Part shown: positions 9,287-17,418 of the stretch, piece after piece
How the letters are laid out: each line of letters starts with the position of its first letter
Numbering within the stretch: position 1 is the stretch's first letter
Assembly: GCF_030052995.1 (NCBI RefSeq)
Contig: NZ_JASJPW010000011.1
Location: 1-39,581 of the forward strand
From: Gemmobacter sp. 24YEA27
Lineage (GTDB): Bacteria; Pseudomonadota; Alphaproteobacteria; Rhodobacterales; Rhodobacteraceae
DNA length: 39,581 nucleotides
Reading direction: 5' to 3'
Program-made: the position numbers and the translations under genes
The notes under the pieces: model-generated
Seen by the model: only the letters and a program-made list of their open reading frames with translations
Databases searched by the model: none
What the model was told of the DNA's origin: nothing

Positions 9287-10474
9287 ATGACTGATCCGAT
9301 GACGTCGGGACCGACTCCACGAATAGGCATCCTGACCTATCACTTCAGTGATAATTTTGGTGCGCTCATGCAAGCTTACGGCCTGCAGAGTTGGTTGAAA
9401 TCCCAAGGCTGCCGGGCCGAGTTCATCAATTACCGCCCGGCCCATGTCGAGGCGGGCGGCAGCCTGCGCGACCTGATCAAGGCGCGGGGAGCCAAGGCCA
9501 AGGCCAAGATCGTCTATCTGCGGCTGAGCGCGCTGCGCAACCAGTTGTTCGGCGACCGCACCCAGCAGAAATTGCTGCACCGTTTCCAGCGCGAGACGCT
9601 GGGCGTGGCCTGCGCCCCCCTGCAGAACGAGGCTGCAACCGAAGCCTGGCTGAACAGCCCGGCGGGCAGGTTCGACATGCTGATCTGCGGCTCGGACCAG
9701 ATCTGGGCGCCGTCGCAGCAGCGCGGCATCGATCCGGTCTATTACCTGCATTTCCCGCAAGGGGCGCAGGGCGCGCGGCGGATCTCCTATGCGCCGAGCT
9801 TCGGCAAGGCCACGCTCGACTCGGCCTATGAGGCCGAGGTAACGGGCTATCTGCGCGACCTCGACGGGCTTTCGGCCCGTGAGCAGAGCGGGGTCGAGAT
9901 CGTAAGCCGGCTTTCGGGGCGGCCAGTGGCTTATGTGCCGGATCCGACCATCCTGCTGGGCGATTTCCGCCCGCTGGCCGCCCAAGCTACGGCCGTGGGC
10001 GCTGGCCATGTTTTCTGCTATGCCCTGCGCACCGGCCAGGGAATTCGCGACGTGGCTGCGCTTGCTGCGCAAAAGACCGGCGGCCGTATTCTCTCGCCGC
10101 AGAACCCGCACCGGCGCTGGAAAGAGATCGGCGAGACTATCCATCCCTCGCCCGAGCAATGGGTCGCCCATGTCGAGCGGGCGGCTTTCGTAGTGTCGAA
10201 CTCGTTCCACGGCACCGTCTTCTCGATCTTGTTCCGCAAACCCTTTCTCAGCGTGGCGCTGCCCGGTGCCAAGGCCTCCCTGAACGAGCGGTCGGCCAAT
10301 CTGTTGAGCTCGCTCGGGCTGCGGCACCGGCTGGTCGATGCCTCCGACATGGCTAATGTGCACCGCCGGATGGAAGAGCCGATCGACTGGCAAGCGGTCG
10401 AAGAGAAGCTGACAGCGATGCAGGAATCCGGCCGCGGCTATCTGCGCCGCGAGTTGAAAAGATTGCATGCATGA
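9287..10474 (+). CDS. Polysaccharide pyruvyl transferase family protein
   Basis: A 395-residue protein of the PF04230 family (WcaK/CsaB-like), which transfers pyruvate from phosphoenolpyruvate onto sugar hydroxyls to form ketals. Visible signatures are GILTYHFSDNFGALMQAYGL at the N-terminus, FDMLICGSDQIW in the middle, VPDPTILL, and SNSFHGTVFSILFRKPF in the C-terminal half. Pyruvylation would add negative charge to the polymer. The ATG at 9287 follows an AGAGAAG ribosome site; ATG 9299 is an alternative. The first 40 or so codons are less GC-rich than the rest, which places the right edge of the AT-rich block inside this gene. It overlaps the next gene by 4 bp. Confidence 0.92.
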   Translation: MTDPMTSGPTPRIGILTYHFSDNFGALMQAYGLQSWLKSQGCRAEFINYRPAHVEAGGSLRDLIKARGAKAKAKIVYLRLSALRNQLFGDRTQQKLLHRFQRETLGVACAPLQNEAATEAWLNSPAGRFDMLICGSDQIWAPSQQRGIDPVYYLHFPQGAQGARRISYAPSFGKATLDSAYEAEVTGYLRDLDGLSAREQSGVEIVSRLSGRPVAYVPDPTILLGDFRPLAAQATAVGAGHVFCYALRTGQGIRDVAALAAQKTGGRILSPQNPHRRWKEIGETIHPSPEQWVAHVERAAFVVSNSFHGTVFSILFRKPFLSVALPGAKASLNERSANLLSSLGLRHRLVDASDMANVHRRMEEPIDWQAVEEKLTAMQESGRGYLRRELKRLHA

Positions 10475-11025
10475 TGGATTTCCAACAGCTGAAATATGTG
10501 GACACCATCCCGAAGCGGGAAAAGCTCCTGCGTCAGGTCTGGGTGCTGGTCTATGCGCTGTTCTTCCGGCCCACGCCGCGCGGCCTAATGAATGGCTGGC
10601 GGAAGATGCTGCTAAAATTGTTCGGGGCCCAGATCGGTAAGGGGTCGAAAATCGCGCCAAGCTGCTTTGTTTGGGCGCCTTGGAACCTAGAGATGGGCGA
10701 GTTTTCCGTGATGGGCGATCACGTCGACTGCTATACCATGGCGAAGATCCGCATCGGATCGAAGGTAGCGGTCAGCCAGCGCAGTTTCCTATGCACCGGC
10801 ACGCATGACATCACCAGCCTGAGGCGACCTCTGATCACCCGGGCGATCACCATCGGCGATCATGTCTGGATTGCCGCCGAAACTATGGTCGGCCCCGGCG
10901 TCACCATTAATGAGGGCAGCGTGGTCGGTGCCCGGTCCTTCGTAAACAAGGACATGCCTGCGTGGATGGTCTGCGCCGGCACCCCCTGCAAGCCTGTAAA
11001 GCCTCGGGTCGTCGAACAGAACTAA
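10471..11025 (+). CDS. WcaF-like hexapeptide-repeat acetyltransferase
   Basis: A 184-residue left-handed beta-helix acyltransferase, probably acetyl-CoA dependent and modifying the repeat unit. The C-terminal two thirds shows imperfect hexapeptide repeats (GAQIGKGSKIAPSC, KIRIGSKVAVSQ, AITIGDHVWIAAETMVGPGV). The likely catalytic His lies in CTGTHDI near residue 111. The N-terminal LMNGWRKMLLKLFGAQIG is characteristic of the colanic-acid WcaF group. Overlap with the pyruvyl transferase stop (ATGATG) suggests coupled translation, so the two decorations are probably made together. Confidence 0.9.
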   Translation: MMDFQQLKYVDTIPKREKLLRQVWVLVYALFFRPTPRGLMNGWRKMLLKLFGAQIGKGSKIAPSCFVWAPWNLEMGEFSVMGDHVDCYTMAKIRIGSKVAVSQRSFLCTGTHDITSLRRPLITRAITIGDHVWIAAETMVGPGVTINEGSVVGARSFVNKDMPAWMVCAGTPCKPVKPRVVEQN

Positions 11026-11047
11026 ATGCCTCCCGGAAGGAAACAAG

Positions 11048-12034
11048 ATGGGCAAGCTGAGCTCGTTGACAGAAAAAGTTGCCAAAGTCGGACGGTTCGG
11101 GACGGAGTTCTTCCGAGATATGGCGCTCTATATCCGCTATTGTGGCATTTCACCGATGCAAGATGCGCAGAAGCGCCGCTTCTACAAGCTTCTGATAGAA
11201 TGCCATGCTCTGGAAAAGGGCCTTTCCCTGCTCAATCCGCGCGCACTGTTCGGCAAGACAAAGATAGACTTTCTACGTAAGGAACTCGATCTCTACGATC
11301 TGTCACAATCGCCGCTGCCCGCCGAGATGATTTTGGGCACCTTTGAAATCTATGTCGATCGGCACCGCGAAAGAGGGGTATCGGATCCCTATCTTGACGA
11401 GGTTGCGGCTTATGCTGCCAAGAAGCGCAGCACGCTTGCCGTGACACCGCATGGCGGGCTGCGGCATTTCGAAAGGGGCTATAAAGACATCACCGCGATG
11501 GCCCCGGCGGATTTTATCGCCTCGCGCTTCTCGAGCCGAACTTTCAGCGACAAGAAGCTTGAGCGGGCGCAGGTTGAAAAGGCCGTGGCCTTGGCGCAAC
11601 AGGCACCCTCTCAGTGCAACCGGCAGGCAAGCCATGCCTACTTCTACCAAGATAGGGACGCAATTGCCCGCCTGCTAAAACTGCAGGGCGGCTCCTCCGG
11701 TTTCGCCCAAGACGTGCACAACCTTTTCGTCATCACCGTGGATCTGGCAGCTTGGGGCGGGGCGCAGCAGCGCAACCAGCTGTATGTCGACGGCGCGCTG
11801 TTTTCGATGACGCTGATCTATGCATTGCATGCCACGGGGATTGCCACCTGTCCGCTGAACTTGGCCGTCACCAACCGGACGGAAAACGACATCCGCCAAG
11901 CAGGAGATATTCCTAGCGATCAGCGGTTGATTATGATGATCGCGGTCGGCGAACCGGCCCGGCTCACGGCGGTCGATGCCGCCTGCTCGCCGCGGCGCAA
12001 AACCACAGAAATCCTGCATTTTGAGAAGGCATGA
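11048..12034 (+). CDS. Nitroreductase-family protein with long N-terminal extension
   Basis: A 328-residue protein. About residues 155-320 form a nitroreductase-like FMN domain: SRFSSRTFSDKKL at the start, then QAPSQCNRQ, and a C-terminal CPLNLAVTN...IAVGEP section. The first 150 residues are an extension not found in ordinary nitroreductases, with the segment CHALEKGLSLLNPR (about residues 57-70). To my knowledge such extended proteins occur beside polysaccharide pyruvyl transferase genes in EPS clusters, but I know of no proven reaction. It lies 22 bp after the acetyltransferase, and its stop is one base before the next gene's start, so it belongs to the EPS operon. A redox step on a sugar or a lipid carrier is possible but speculative. 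Confidence 0.82.
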   Translation: MGKLSSLTEKVAKVGRFGTEFFRDMALYIRYCGISPMQDAQKRRFYKLLIECHALEKGLSLLNPRALFGKTKIDFLRKELDLYDLSQSPLPAEMILGTFEIYVDRHRERGVSDPYLDEVAAYAAKKRSTLAVTPHGGLRHFERGYKDITAMAPADFIASRFSSRTFSDKKLERAQVEKAVALAQQAPSQCNRQASHAYFYQDRDAIARLLKLQGGSSGFAQDVHNLFVITVDLAAWGGAQQRNQLYVDGALFSMTLIYALHATGIATCPLNLAVTNRTENDIRQAGDIPSDQRLIMMIAVGEPARLTAVDAACSPRRKTTEILHFEKA

Positions 12035-12035
12035 C

Positions 12036-12920
12036 ATGCCGGTTGAACTGACCGCCGTCATCCTGACCTATAATGAAGAACAGCATATCGCACGCTGTAT
12101 CGAGAGCCTGATGCCGGTCGCAGCCCGCATCGTGGTGGTCGACAGTTTCTCGACCGATCGCACGGTCGAGATCGCCTGCGATCTCGGCGCGGATGTGTTT
12201 CAGAACCCCTTCCGCCATCAGGCGCAGCAATATCAATGGGCGGTCGAGAGTTGCGCCATCACCACTGACTTCACGCTACGGGTCGACGCCGATGAATATC
12301 TTGAGCCCGAGCTGCAGGCGGCGATCAAGACCTTCCTCTCCGCGCCCGGTGCGGTCAATGCGGTCTATCTGCGCCGCAAGATCACCTTCCTCGGCCGGCC
12401 CATCACTCATGGTTTCTTCTATCCGGCAATGATCCTGCGGCTGCACCGTACAGGCCAAGGCCGAATGGAGCAGCGCTGGATGGACGAGCATATCGTGGTC
12501 GAGAATGCTGTAACAGTGGAGCTTTCTGGCGATCTGGTCGACGACAATCTCAATCCACTCAGCTGGTGGACAGCGAAACACGTCAACTACGCCCGGCGCG
12601 AGGCCTATGAGATCATCGCCTCCCGCGCCAGGGTCCAGAGCGAGGCGGAAGCTCTCTCCGGCCAGGCCCGCCGCAAGCGCTGGTTGAAAGAAAATATCTA
12701 TGGCCGCATGCCCGTAGCTCTGCGCAGCACGCTCTATTTCCTCTACCGCTATCTCTTTGGGCGCGGTTTCCTCGACGGCAAGGAAGGCTTCTTCTTCCAC
12801 TTCCTGCAGGCCTATTGGTACCGGACTTACGTCGATGCCAGCCTCTTCGAGATTGAGCGACAGGCGGCCGCTGAGGGGCTCAGCGCCTATGACATGCTCA
12901 GGCGGGATGGTATTCTCTGA
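12036..12920 (+). CDS. GT2-family glycosyltransferase
   Basis: A 294-residue GT-A glycosyltransferase of the WaaE/LtrA-like group. It opens with LTAVILTYNEEQHIARCIES, followed by VVVDSFSTDRT and the metal-binding Asp-x-Asp in RVDADEYLEPEL near residue 85. The C-terminal half (KRWLKENIYGRMPVALRSTLYFLYRYLF) is amphipathic and may associate with the membrane. The ATG at 12036 is preferred over an upstream in-frame start inside the nitroreductase gene, because it gives the expected N-terminus and follows the preceding stop closely. It is the last gene of this plus-strand series; repA converges from the other strand after 19 bp. Confidence 0.9.
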   Translation: MPVELTAVILTYNEEQHIARCIESLMPVAARIVVVDSFSTDRTVEIACDLGADVFQNPFRHQAQQYQWAVESCAITTDFTLRVDADEYLEPELQAAIKTFLSAPGAVNAVYLRRKITFLGRPITHGFFYPAMILRLHRTGQGRMEQRWMDEHIVVENAVTVELSGDLVDDNLNPLSWWTAKHVNYARREAYEIIASRARVQSEAEALSGQARRKRWLKENIYGRMPVALRSTLYFLYRYLFGRGFLDGKEGFFFHFLQAYWYRTYVDASLFEIERQAAAEGLSAYDMLRRDGIL

Positions 12921-12939
12921 TCATCCCGGCAGCCCCCCC

Positions 12940-13974
12940 TCAGGCCGGGCGCTTCTTCAGCCAGCCCAGAAACGCCGCATCGGCCGAGCGCAGCCGCGGC
13001 CGGCCGGAGCGCGCCCACATCTCGCGCCACTCCGCCTCGAGCGCATAGATGTCCCAGCCGGGCATCAGCGCCCGCGCCGCGCTGATCGTGGCCTCTTTCA
13101 GCACCGGGCCGGTGCCGGGCAGCACCACGAGATCGCGGCGCGTCACCCGCAGGATATCGCCCGGCTCCTCGGCAAGGCTGTAATCGGGCAAGGGGTCGCT
13201 TGCGATCATATCGCGCATCATCTTGCGAAACACTCTGAGCGGGCTGGCCGAGCCCGATTTCTGCGCCAGCACCGCCATCGAGACCCGCCAGTCCGGCTGG
13301 CGCCCGCAATGCTTGCGCGACAGCTCATAGATGCGCCGCTCCAGCGGTTTCCTGAGCCGGAAATAATCGCGTGACAGCGTCAGCACCGATTTCGACAGCA
13401 CCGCCCGGAAGAGCCATTCCGACAGGGTCACCGCCACCTGCACCATGCGCCCGCCTTTGGTCGCGCGCACGATCTGCCAGGTCTCGATCAGGCCAAAGCC
13501 GGTGGTGACCTCGGGCCCCTCGCCGGTCGCGATATTGGTGGTGATGCGGGTACCCGCCAGCCGCTCAAAAGCCTCACGCAGCCGGGCATAGCCGTCTCCG
13601 CTCGTCTCGCGATTGGTCGCAACCAGCAGGTCATGGGCGGTCAGCCGCAAATGCCGGCTGATCTCGCGCCCGGCATTCAGCGCCGCCATCAGCTGGCTGA
13701 TACAATAGATCAGAATGTCTTTGTCAAAGAGCGTCGCAAGCCCCTTGACCGAGGGCACCACGGTGATCTCTGCCCCGTTCCTCTCATAGCTCAGGATGCG
13801 CCGGTCGGGCCGCGTCGAGAGCGAGAAGATCGGATGCTCCATGCTGGCCATATCGTCTTTGGGCAGCACATCGAACAGATCGCAAATAAAAAACCCCGCC
13901 TCTGCGCGGCGGTCAGGCAGCCATGTGGCGCCCTGCACGGGGAGAGCCCCCGCCCCATATCCCGGACCTGTCAT
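12940..13974 (-). CDS. repA: Plasmid replication initiator RepA (RPA family, RepA-I type)
   Basis: A 344-residue initiator matching the alphaproteobacterial RPA family (PF10134). Characteristic stretches near the N-terminus are FFICDLFDVLPKDDMASMEH and PIFSLSTRPDRRILSYERNG. LRLTAHDLLVATNRETSGDGY and DYFRLRKPLERRIYELSRKHCG carry the winged-helix DNA-binding parts. It should bind the iterons upstream of its own start and open the origin. The ATG at 13974 follows an AGAGG ribosome site on the minus strand. It is divergent from parAB, with the origin in between, and is the only clear minus-strand gene besides the IS transposase. Confidence 0.92.
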   Translation of the reverse strand: MTGPGYGAGALPVQGATWLPDRRAEAGFFICDLFDVLPKDDMASMEHPIFSLSTRPDRRILSYERNGAEITVVPSVKGLATLFDKDILIYCISQLMAALNAGREISRHLRLTAHDLLVATNRETSGDGYARLREAFERLAGTRITTNIATGEGPEVTTGFGLIETWQIVRATKGGRMVQVAVTLSEWLFRAVLSKSVLTLSRDYFRLRKPLERRIYELSRKHCGRQPDWRVSMAVLAQKSGSASPLRVFRKMMRDMIASDPLPDYSLAEEPGDILRVTRRDLVVLPGTGPVLKEATISAARALMPGWDIYALEAEWREMWARSGRPRLRSADAAFLGWLKKRPA

Positions 13975-14070
13975 CCGCCTGCCTCTCTCGCCTCAGCCCC
14001 GCTGCCGGGGTCTCATATGGCGGGCCTGACGCCCGCTCTGCCTGCCGCCCTTTGCGGTGCTGACAGGGGT

Positions 14071-14079
14071 TTATCCACG
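14071..14079 (+). promoter_or_regulatory. DnaA box-like site (8 of 9)
   Basis: TTATCCACG differs from the TTATCCACA consensus at the last base. It is 79 bp upstream of the first base of the AT-richer segment that holds the perfect box, and overlaps an arm of the 11-bp inverted repeat. Confidence 0.55.
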
Positions 14080-14157
14080 AAGCGCCATGGCTTTTGCGGA
14101 GGCCACTGGGCATCTCCGGGGGCTGCTTTGCGCTTCGTGGTTTCATTGACGCTTAAC

Positions 14158-14166
14158 TTATCCACA
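14158..14166 (+). promoter_or_regulatory. Perfect DnaA box
   Basis: TTATCCACA matches the consensus DnaA-binding 9-mer exactly and lies 45 bp before the first iteron, as in many iteron plasmids that use host DnaA together with Rep. Confidence 0.75.
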
Positions 14167-14210
14167 GGTGGTCCGTTTGGCGAGGAAAAATCTCCGGCGG
14201 GATCGGGGGA

Positions 14211-14276
14211 TCAGAGTCACCCGGACGTGGGATCAGAGTCGCCCTGTCGTGGTTTCAGAGTCGCTATGGGCTTTTC
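14211..14276 (+). repeat. Three iterons of 22 bp (Rep-binding repeats)
   Basis: The core TCAGAGTC occurs at 14211, 14233 and 14255, spaced exactly 22 bp apart, which is two helical turns. The first two units also share CC and CGTGG downstream of the core; the third diverges after the core. Even phasing beside a rep gene and next to an AT-rich region is the pattern of a Rep-binding iteron array. A fourth unit was not found in phase on either side. Confidence 0.8.
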
Positions 14277-14528
14277 AGATCCGGATATTTCATTCAAGAT
14301 CAATGAGATAGATATGAGCATTACGCGCCTTAACTATTATAATAACATGATACTAACTGAGAAAGATCGGACAGGGTTTGGGGACGCATCCAGGACCCAG
14401 ACCTCTGATACCGAAGTATCCATTTGATTTTACTATGAAATATAGGGGTATGCGGCAAATGTGCGCTCTTTGCTTCCATGTTGCATGTTTTGCTGTATGC
14501 TACCGAAAAACACGCACATGAGGCAGCA

Positions 14529-15929
14529 ATGGCCCGCGAATCGAGCCGCGAGGCGGATCCCGCCCAGCCCCCCTATTTCAACATCTCGCCCGATCAGGAG
14601 CTGCAGCGCCTTGGCCCCTCCGTTGGCACCGCCGAGCTGTCGCGGATCGCAGGTCTGGCGGCACGCGGGCGCGATGAGCTGGCCACGCGCGGCCTCGGTG
14701 AGGAGGGACGAAAGTCCCTGCGCCTCTTCTCGACCTGGGAAATTACCCGCTATCTGATCCCCGTTGCCCAGGGGCATTTCCGCCGGGTGCTGAAAGGCAA
14801 TCCCGATCTGCCCCAGGGCCGCTCCGAGACCGAAGGCGGTGCCAAATGGTTCACCCTGGACGAGGTGCTGAGGCTGCGCGCCTGGTTCGCGGCTGAAGGC
14901 GCGAAGAACCGCGACTATCAGCCCTACCGCCCGCAGGGTCTGCCGGCCAAGATTGTCGCCGTGGCGAATTTCAAGGGCGGCGTCGGCAAGACCTCGACCT
15001 GCGCTCATCTCGCGATGTCGGCGGCGCTGGATGGCTACAAGGTGCTGGTGGTCGATCTCGATGCCCAGGGCTCGATGACCTCGATCTTCGGCGGCAAGGT
15101 TGCCGATGAATGGGGCACCGCCTTTCCGCTGATCGCGCGCCACTATGCCCGTCATCTGCAAAACGACAACCGGGCCCGGGTCGAACGCGGTGACGCGCCG
15201 CTGGCGCTGGATGCCACCCTGTCGGAAGCCCTGAAGACCGAACCGCGCAGCGTGGTGCAAAAGACCCATTGGCCGAATATCGGTCTGATCGGCGCCCAGC
15301 TGAATCTTTACTGGGCCGAGTTCCAGATCCCGGTCTGGCGGATGCAGTCGCGCGGCTGGAAGCTCTGGGATGCGCTGACCGATACATTCGCGGAAAGCGG
15401 GCTGCTGGAGGATTATGACCTGATCTTCTTCGATACGCCGCCGGCGCTTGGCTATCTGACGATTAATGGCCTTGCGGCGGCGGATATGCTCTTGGTGCCG
15501 ACCGGGGCCTCTTTCCTTGAATTCGACTCCACGGGGCGGTTTTTCGACATGCTCCATTCCACCTTCGCCTCGATCGAGGAGGGGGAGAATATCGCCGCCC
15601 GGGCCCTCGGGCGCGAGGAGCTGGCCTTTGAATGGGATGCGGTGCGTGCGGTGATCACCCGCTATGACGGCGCGCAGCAGGCCGAGATGGCGTCTTTCAT
15701 GCAGACCTGGCTTGGCGGCGCCATGAGCCCGCAGCGCCAGGAATTCACCGCGCTGATCGGCCAGGCGGGCGAACAGGTCAATGGCATCTATGAAGCCGAT
15801 TACCGCGACTTCAACCGTGAGACCTATATCCGGGGCCGCGAGACCTTTGACACCACCTGGGCCGAATTCAAGCGGCTGCTTTATGGCATCTGGCGCCGCG
15901 ATGAGCGGGCGGCTTCTGCCGGGGAATGA
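14529..15929 (+). CDS. parA: Plasmid partition ATPase ParA (type Ia, N-terminal HTH)
   Basis: A ParA/Soj-type ATPase of 466 residues from the ATG at 14529. The upstream in-frame ATG at 14478 lacks a ribosome site, whereas GAGG sits just before 14529. The N-terminal 130 residues form a helix-turn-helix-type region with a specificity segment (FSTWEITRYLIP to FTLDEVLRLRAWF), as in autorepressing plasmid ParA and RepA(RepABC) proteins. The deviant Walker A KGGVGKTS is at about residues 149-156, and the second Asp motif is in YDLIFFDTPPALGYLTI. It positions plasmid copies with ParB. The parB gene follows after 44 bp that contain a parS-like palindrome. Confidence 0.93.
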   Translation: MARESSREADPAQPPYFNISPDQELQRLGPSVGTAELSRIAGLAARGRDELATRGLGEEGRKSLRLFSTWEITRYLIPVAQGHFRRVLKGNPDLPQGRSETEGGAKWFTLDEVLRLRAWFAAEGAKNRDYQPYRPQGLPAKIVAVANFKGGVGKTSTCAHLAMSAALDGYKVLVVDLDAQGSMTSIFGGKVADEWGTAFPLIARHYARHLQNDNRARVERGDAPLALDATLSEALKTEPRSVVQKTHWPNIGLIGAQLNLYWAEFQIPVWRMQSRGWKLWDALTDTFAESGLLEDYDLIFFDTPPALGYLTINGLAAADMLLVPTGASFLEFDSTGRFFDMLHSTFASIEEGENIAARALGREELAFEWDAVRAVITRYDGAQQAEMASFMQTWLGGAMSPQRQEFTALIGQAGEQVNGIYEADYRDFNRETYIRGRETFDTTWAEFKRLLYGIWRRDERAASAGE

Positions 15930-15934
15930 GGGAT

Positions 15935-15954
15935 ATGTTTCGCGCGCGAAACAT
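15935..15954. promoter_or_regulatory. parS: parS-like palindrome between parA and parB
   Basis: A perfect 20-bp palindrome, ATGTTTCGCG and its reverse complement, lies 6 bp after the parA stop and 20 bp before the parB start. Its half-site TGTTTC...GAAACA equals that of the common chromosomal parS, but the centre is GCGCGC instead of ACGT, so the halves are two bases further apart. It is the likely ParB-binding centromere and may also affect parB translation. Confidence 0.75.
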
Positions 15955-15973
15955 TTGCTGAGAGGGGGCTGAT

Positions 15974-17097
15974 ATGGCCAGACGCAAGCGGCTTGGCCCG
16001 GCAATAATTGCGCCGGAAACAGACGAAAACAGCCATGTCAGTGACGTTTCTGAAGGCGTGGCGCCCGAAGTGAAGGCCGCCTTGCCGCCGCCGGGGGCAG
16101 GCAATTTTGGCGCGCCTCCTCCCATTGCGCGGGTGGCGGCGGAATCGGCTGCCGAGGCGGCGCTGAGCGAGATTTCAGAAGCCATGAGCCGGGCCCGCGC
16201 CGAGGGACGGCTTGTGTTGCGCCTGCCCCTGGCCGGGATCGAGGCGGATCATCTGGTGCGCGACCGGATCGACCTTGATGAAGAGGAACTGGAAGGCCTG
16301 ATCTCGTCGATTGCCGAACATGGCCAGCGCAACCCGGTCGAGGTCAGCGAGATCGCCCCCGGGCGCTATGGGCTGATCTCGGGCTGGCGGCGGCTGACGG
16401 CGCTGAAAAGGCTCTGTGCAAGCGGAAATGACCGTTTTGACCATGTGCTTGCGCTGGTGCGCAAACCTGAAACCGCCGCCGATGCCTATATCGCGATGGT
16501 CGAGGAAAACGAGATCCGCGCCGGCCTTTCTTATTACGAGCGGGCGCGGATTGCCGGGCGTGCGGTGGAACTTGGGGTGTTCGAAACGGAAAAACAGGCT
16601 CTGCAAAGGCTTTTTGCCAATGCCAGCCGGGCCCGGCGCTCTAAGATCGGGTCCTTCCTGGTGATCTGGCACCGAATGGATGCGGTGCTGCGCTTTGCGC
16701 GGGCGATCCCGGAACGGCTGGGCCTCGCGCTTGAAAAGGCGATAGAAGCGGCTGATTCCGCCATGTTAGAGACGTTTTTGCAGGATCTTCGCCGGGATCC
16801 CTCGCCTGATGCCGCCGAAGAGATCCTGCGGTTGCACAGCTTTGTCGCCGAAGTGGTGCCAAATGTTTCGCGCGCGAAACATTTGGCACCTGCAAGGGGT
16901 CAGGGGGGGAGGAGGCAAAGAGCGCGCCGAAAGTGGCCCCCGTTGCCTCGTCGTCAGCCGCGGTGGAACTGCGCCCAGGTGTCTATCTTGCGGTGAAAGG
17001 CGGCCTTGCCCATCCGACCCTGACACTTTCCGGGCCAGGGGTCGACCCGGCCTTTCGCGACCGGCTGGAGCAGTGGCTTCTGAACGGGGACAGCTGA
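15974..17097 (+). CDS. parB: Partition protein ParB, frameshifted near the 3' end
   Basis: A ParB/RepB-like centromere-binding protein. The ParB N-domain begins around residue 75 with LRLPLAGIEADHLVRDR. It shows GLISGWRRLTALKRL (nucleotide-binding box) and ENEIRAGLSYYERA, followed by the HTH region near SRARRSKIG. The frame as written runs to 16996 with an Arg-rich nonsense tail. One extra G in the seven-G run at 16903-16909 restores a natural C-terminus that ends at 17097 (about 374 residues: ...VELRPGVYLAVKGG...RDRLEQWLLNGDS), as expected for a dimerisation domain. The break is most likely a base-calling error. A 36-bp palindrome is embedded in frame just before it. Confidence 0.85.
16855..16890. 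promoter_or_regulatory. parS: 36-bp perfect palindrome inside parB containing a second parS-like core
   Basis: The 20-bp core is identical to the palindrome at 15935-15954, but here it is extended by AA/TT and GGTGCC/GGCACC arms to a perfect 36-bp dyad. It lies in the coding sequence of parB, adding VPNVSRAKHLAP to the linker before the C-terminal domain. Two identical copies flanking the parB N-domain region make a ParB-binding role likely. It has no T tract, so it is unlikely to be a terminator. Confidence 0.75.
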
Positions 17098-17418
17098 AGG
17101 AGGGCGGCAGAGTTTGGCAGCTCATGTCCCCGCTCAGAGAATATGCAGAAGGGTCATCAAAACATCATCAGGCAGGGCCATATCCCTGATCATCCTGGCG
17201 AAGGGCCCGGGCTCCGGGCGCACCCCCTTGACCGCGCCGGAAACCTGCCCGAAACCTCCGGGTAACGTGCTTTGCTTCCGTTTCAGGCTGTTTGCCCTGC
17301 CCCTTCCGCATTGAACCCGAACATGTCTGCATGACCTCCGCCGCGCCTTCTTTTTCCGCCGGATTTTCTGTCCGGTCGGGAGGATTGTCCGGCGTGTGAA
17401 CCCCAAAGGATAGTTTTT
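17098..17418. other. Gene-free gap between parB and ugd
   Basis: In these 321 bp I see no convincing reading frame and no repeat family. A weak dyad, CCGGA-(7)-TCCGG, lies near 17359-17375. The gap separates the partition genes from the ugd-cysD-cysNC group and should contain the promoter for the latter, which I could not pinpoint. Confidence 0.5.

Larger units (their letters stand above)
13975..14528. other. Replication origin region between repA and parA
   Basis: No gene is seen in these 554 bp. Reading from repA, the region has two DnaA-box-like sequences, an 11-bp inverted repeat (14075-14085 with 14130-14140, arm CCACGAAGCGC), three 22-bp iterons, an AT-rich stretch at about 14277-14370 suited to strand opening, and a small dyad GATAC-CGAA-GTATC at 14407-14420 that could be an operator for parA. 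The arrangement fits an iteron-controlled origin with divergent promoters. Exact promoters were not resolved. Confidence 0.8.

Noticed and set aside
14478..14528. Longer ParA starting at ATG 14478
   Set aside because: No ribosome site precedes it, while GAGG lies before ATG 14529; the extra 17 residues are unlike ParA N-termini.
16861..16890. Palindrome in parB as a Rho-independent terminator
   Set aside because: No T tract follows, it is inside the coding region, and its core matches the site between parA and parB.
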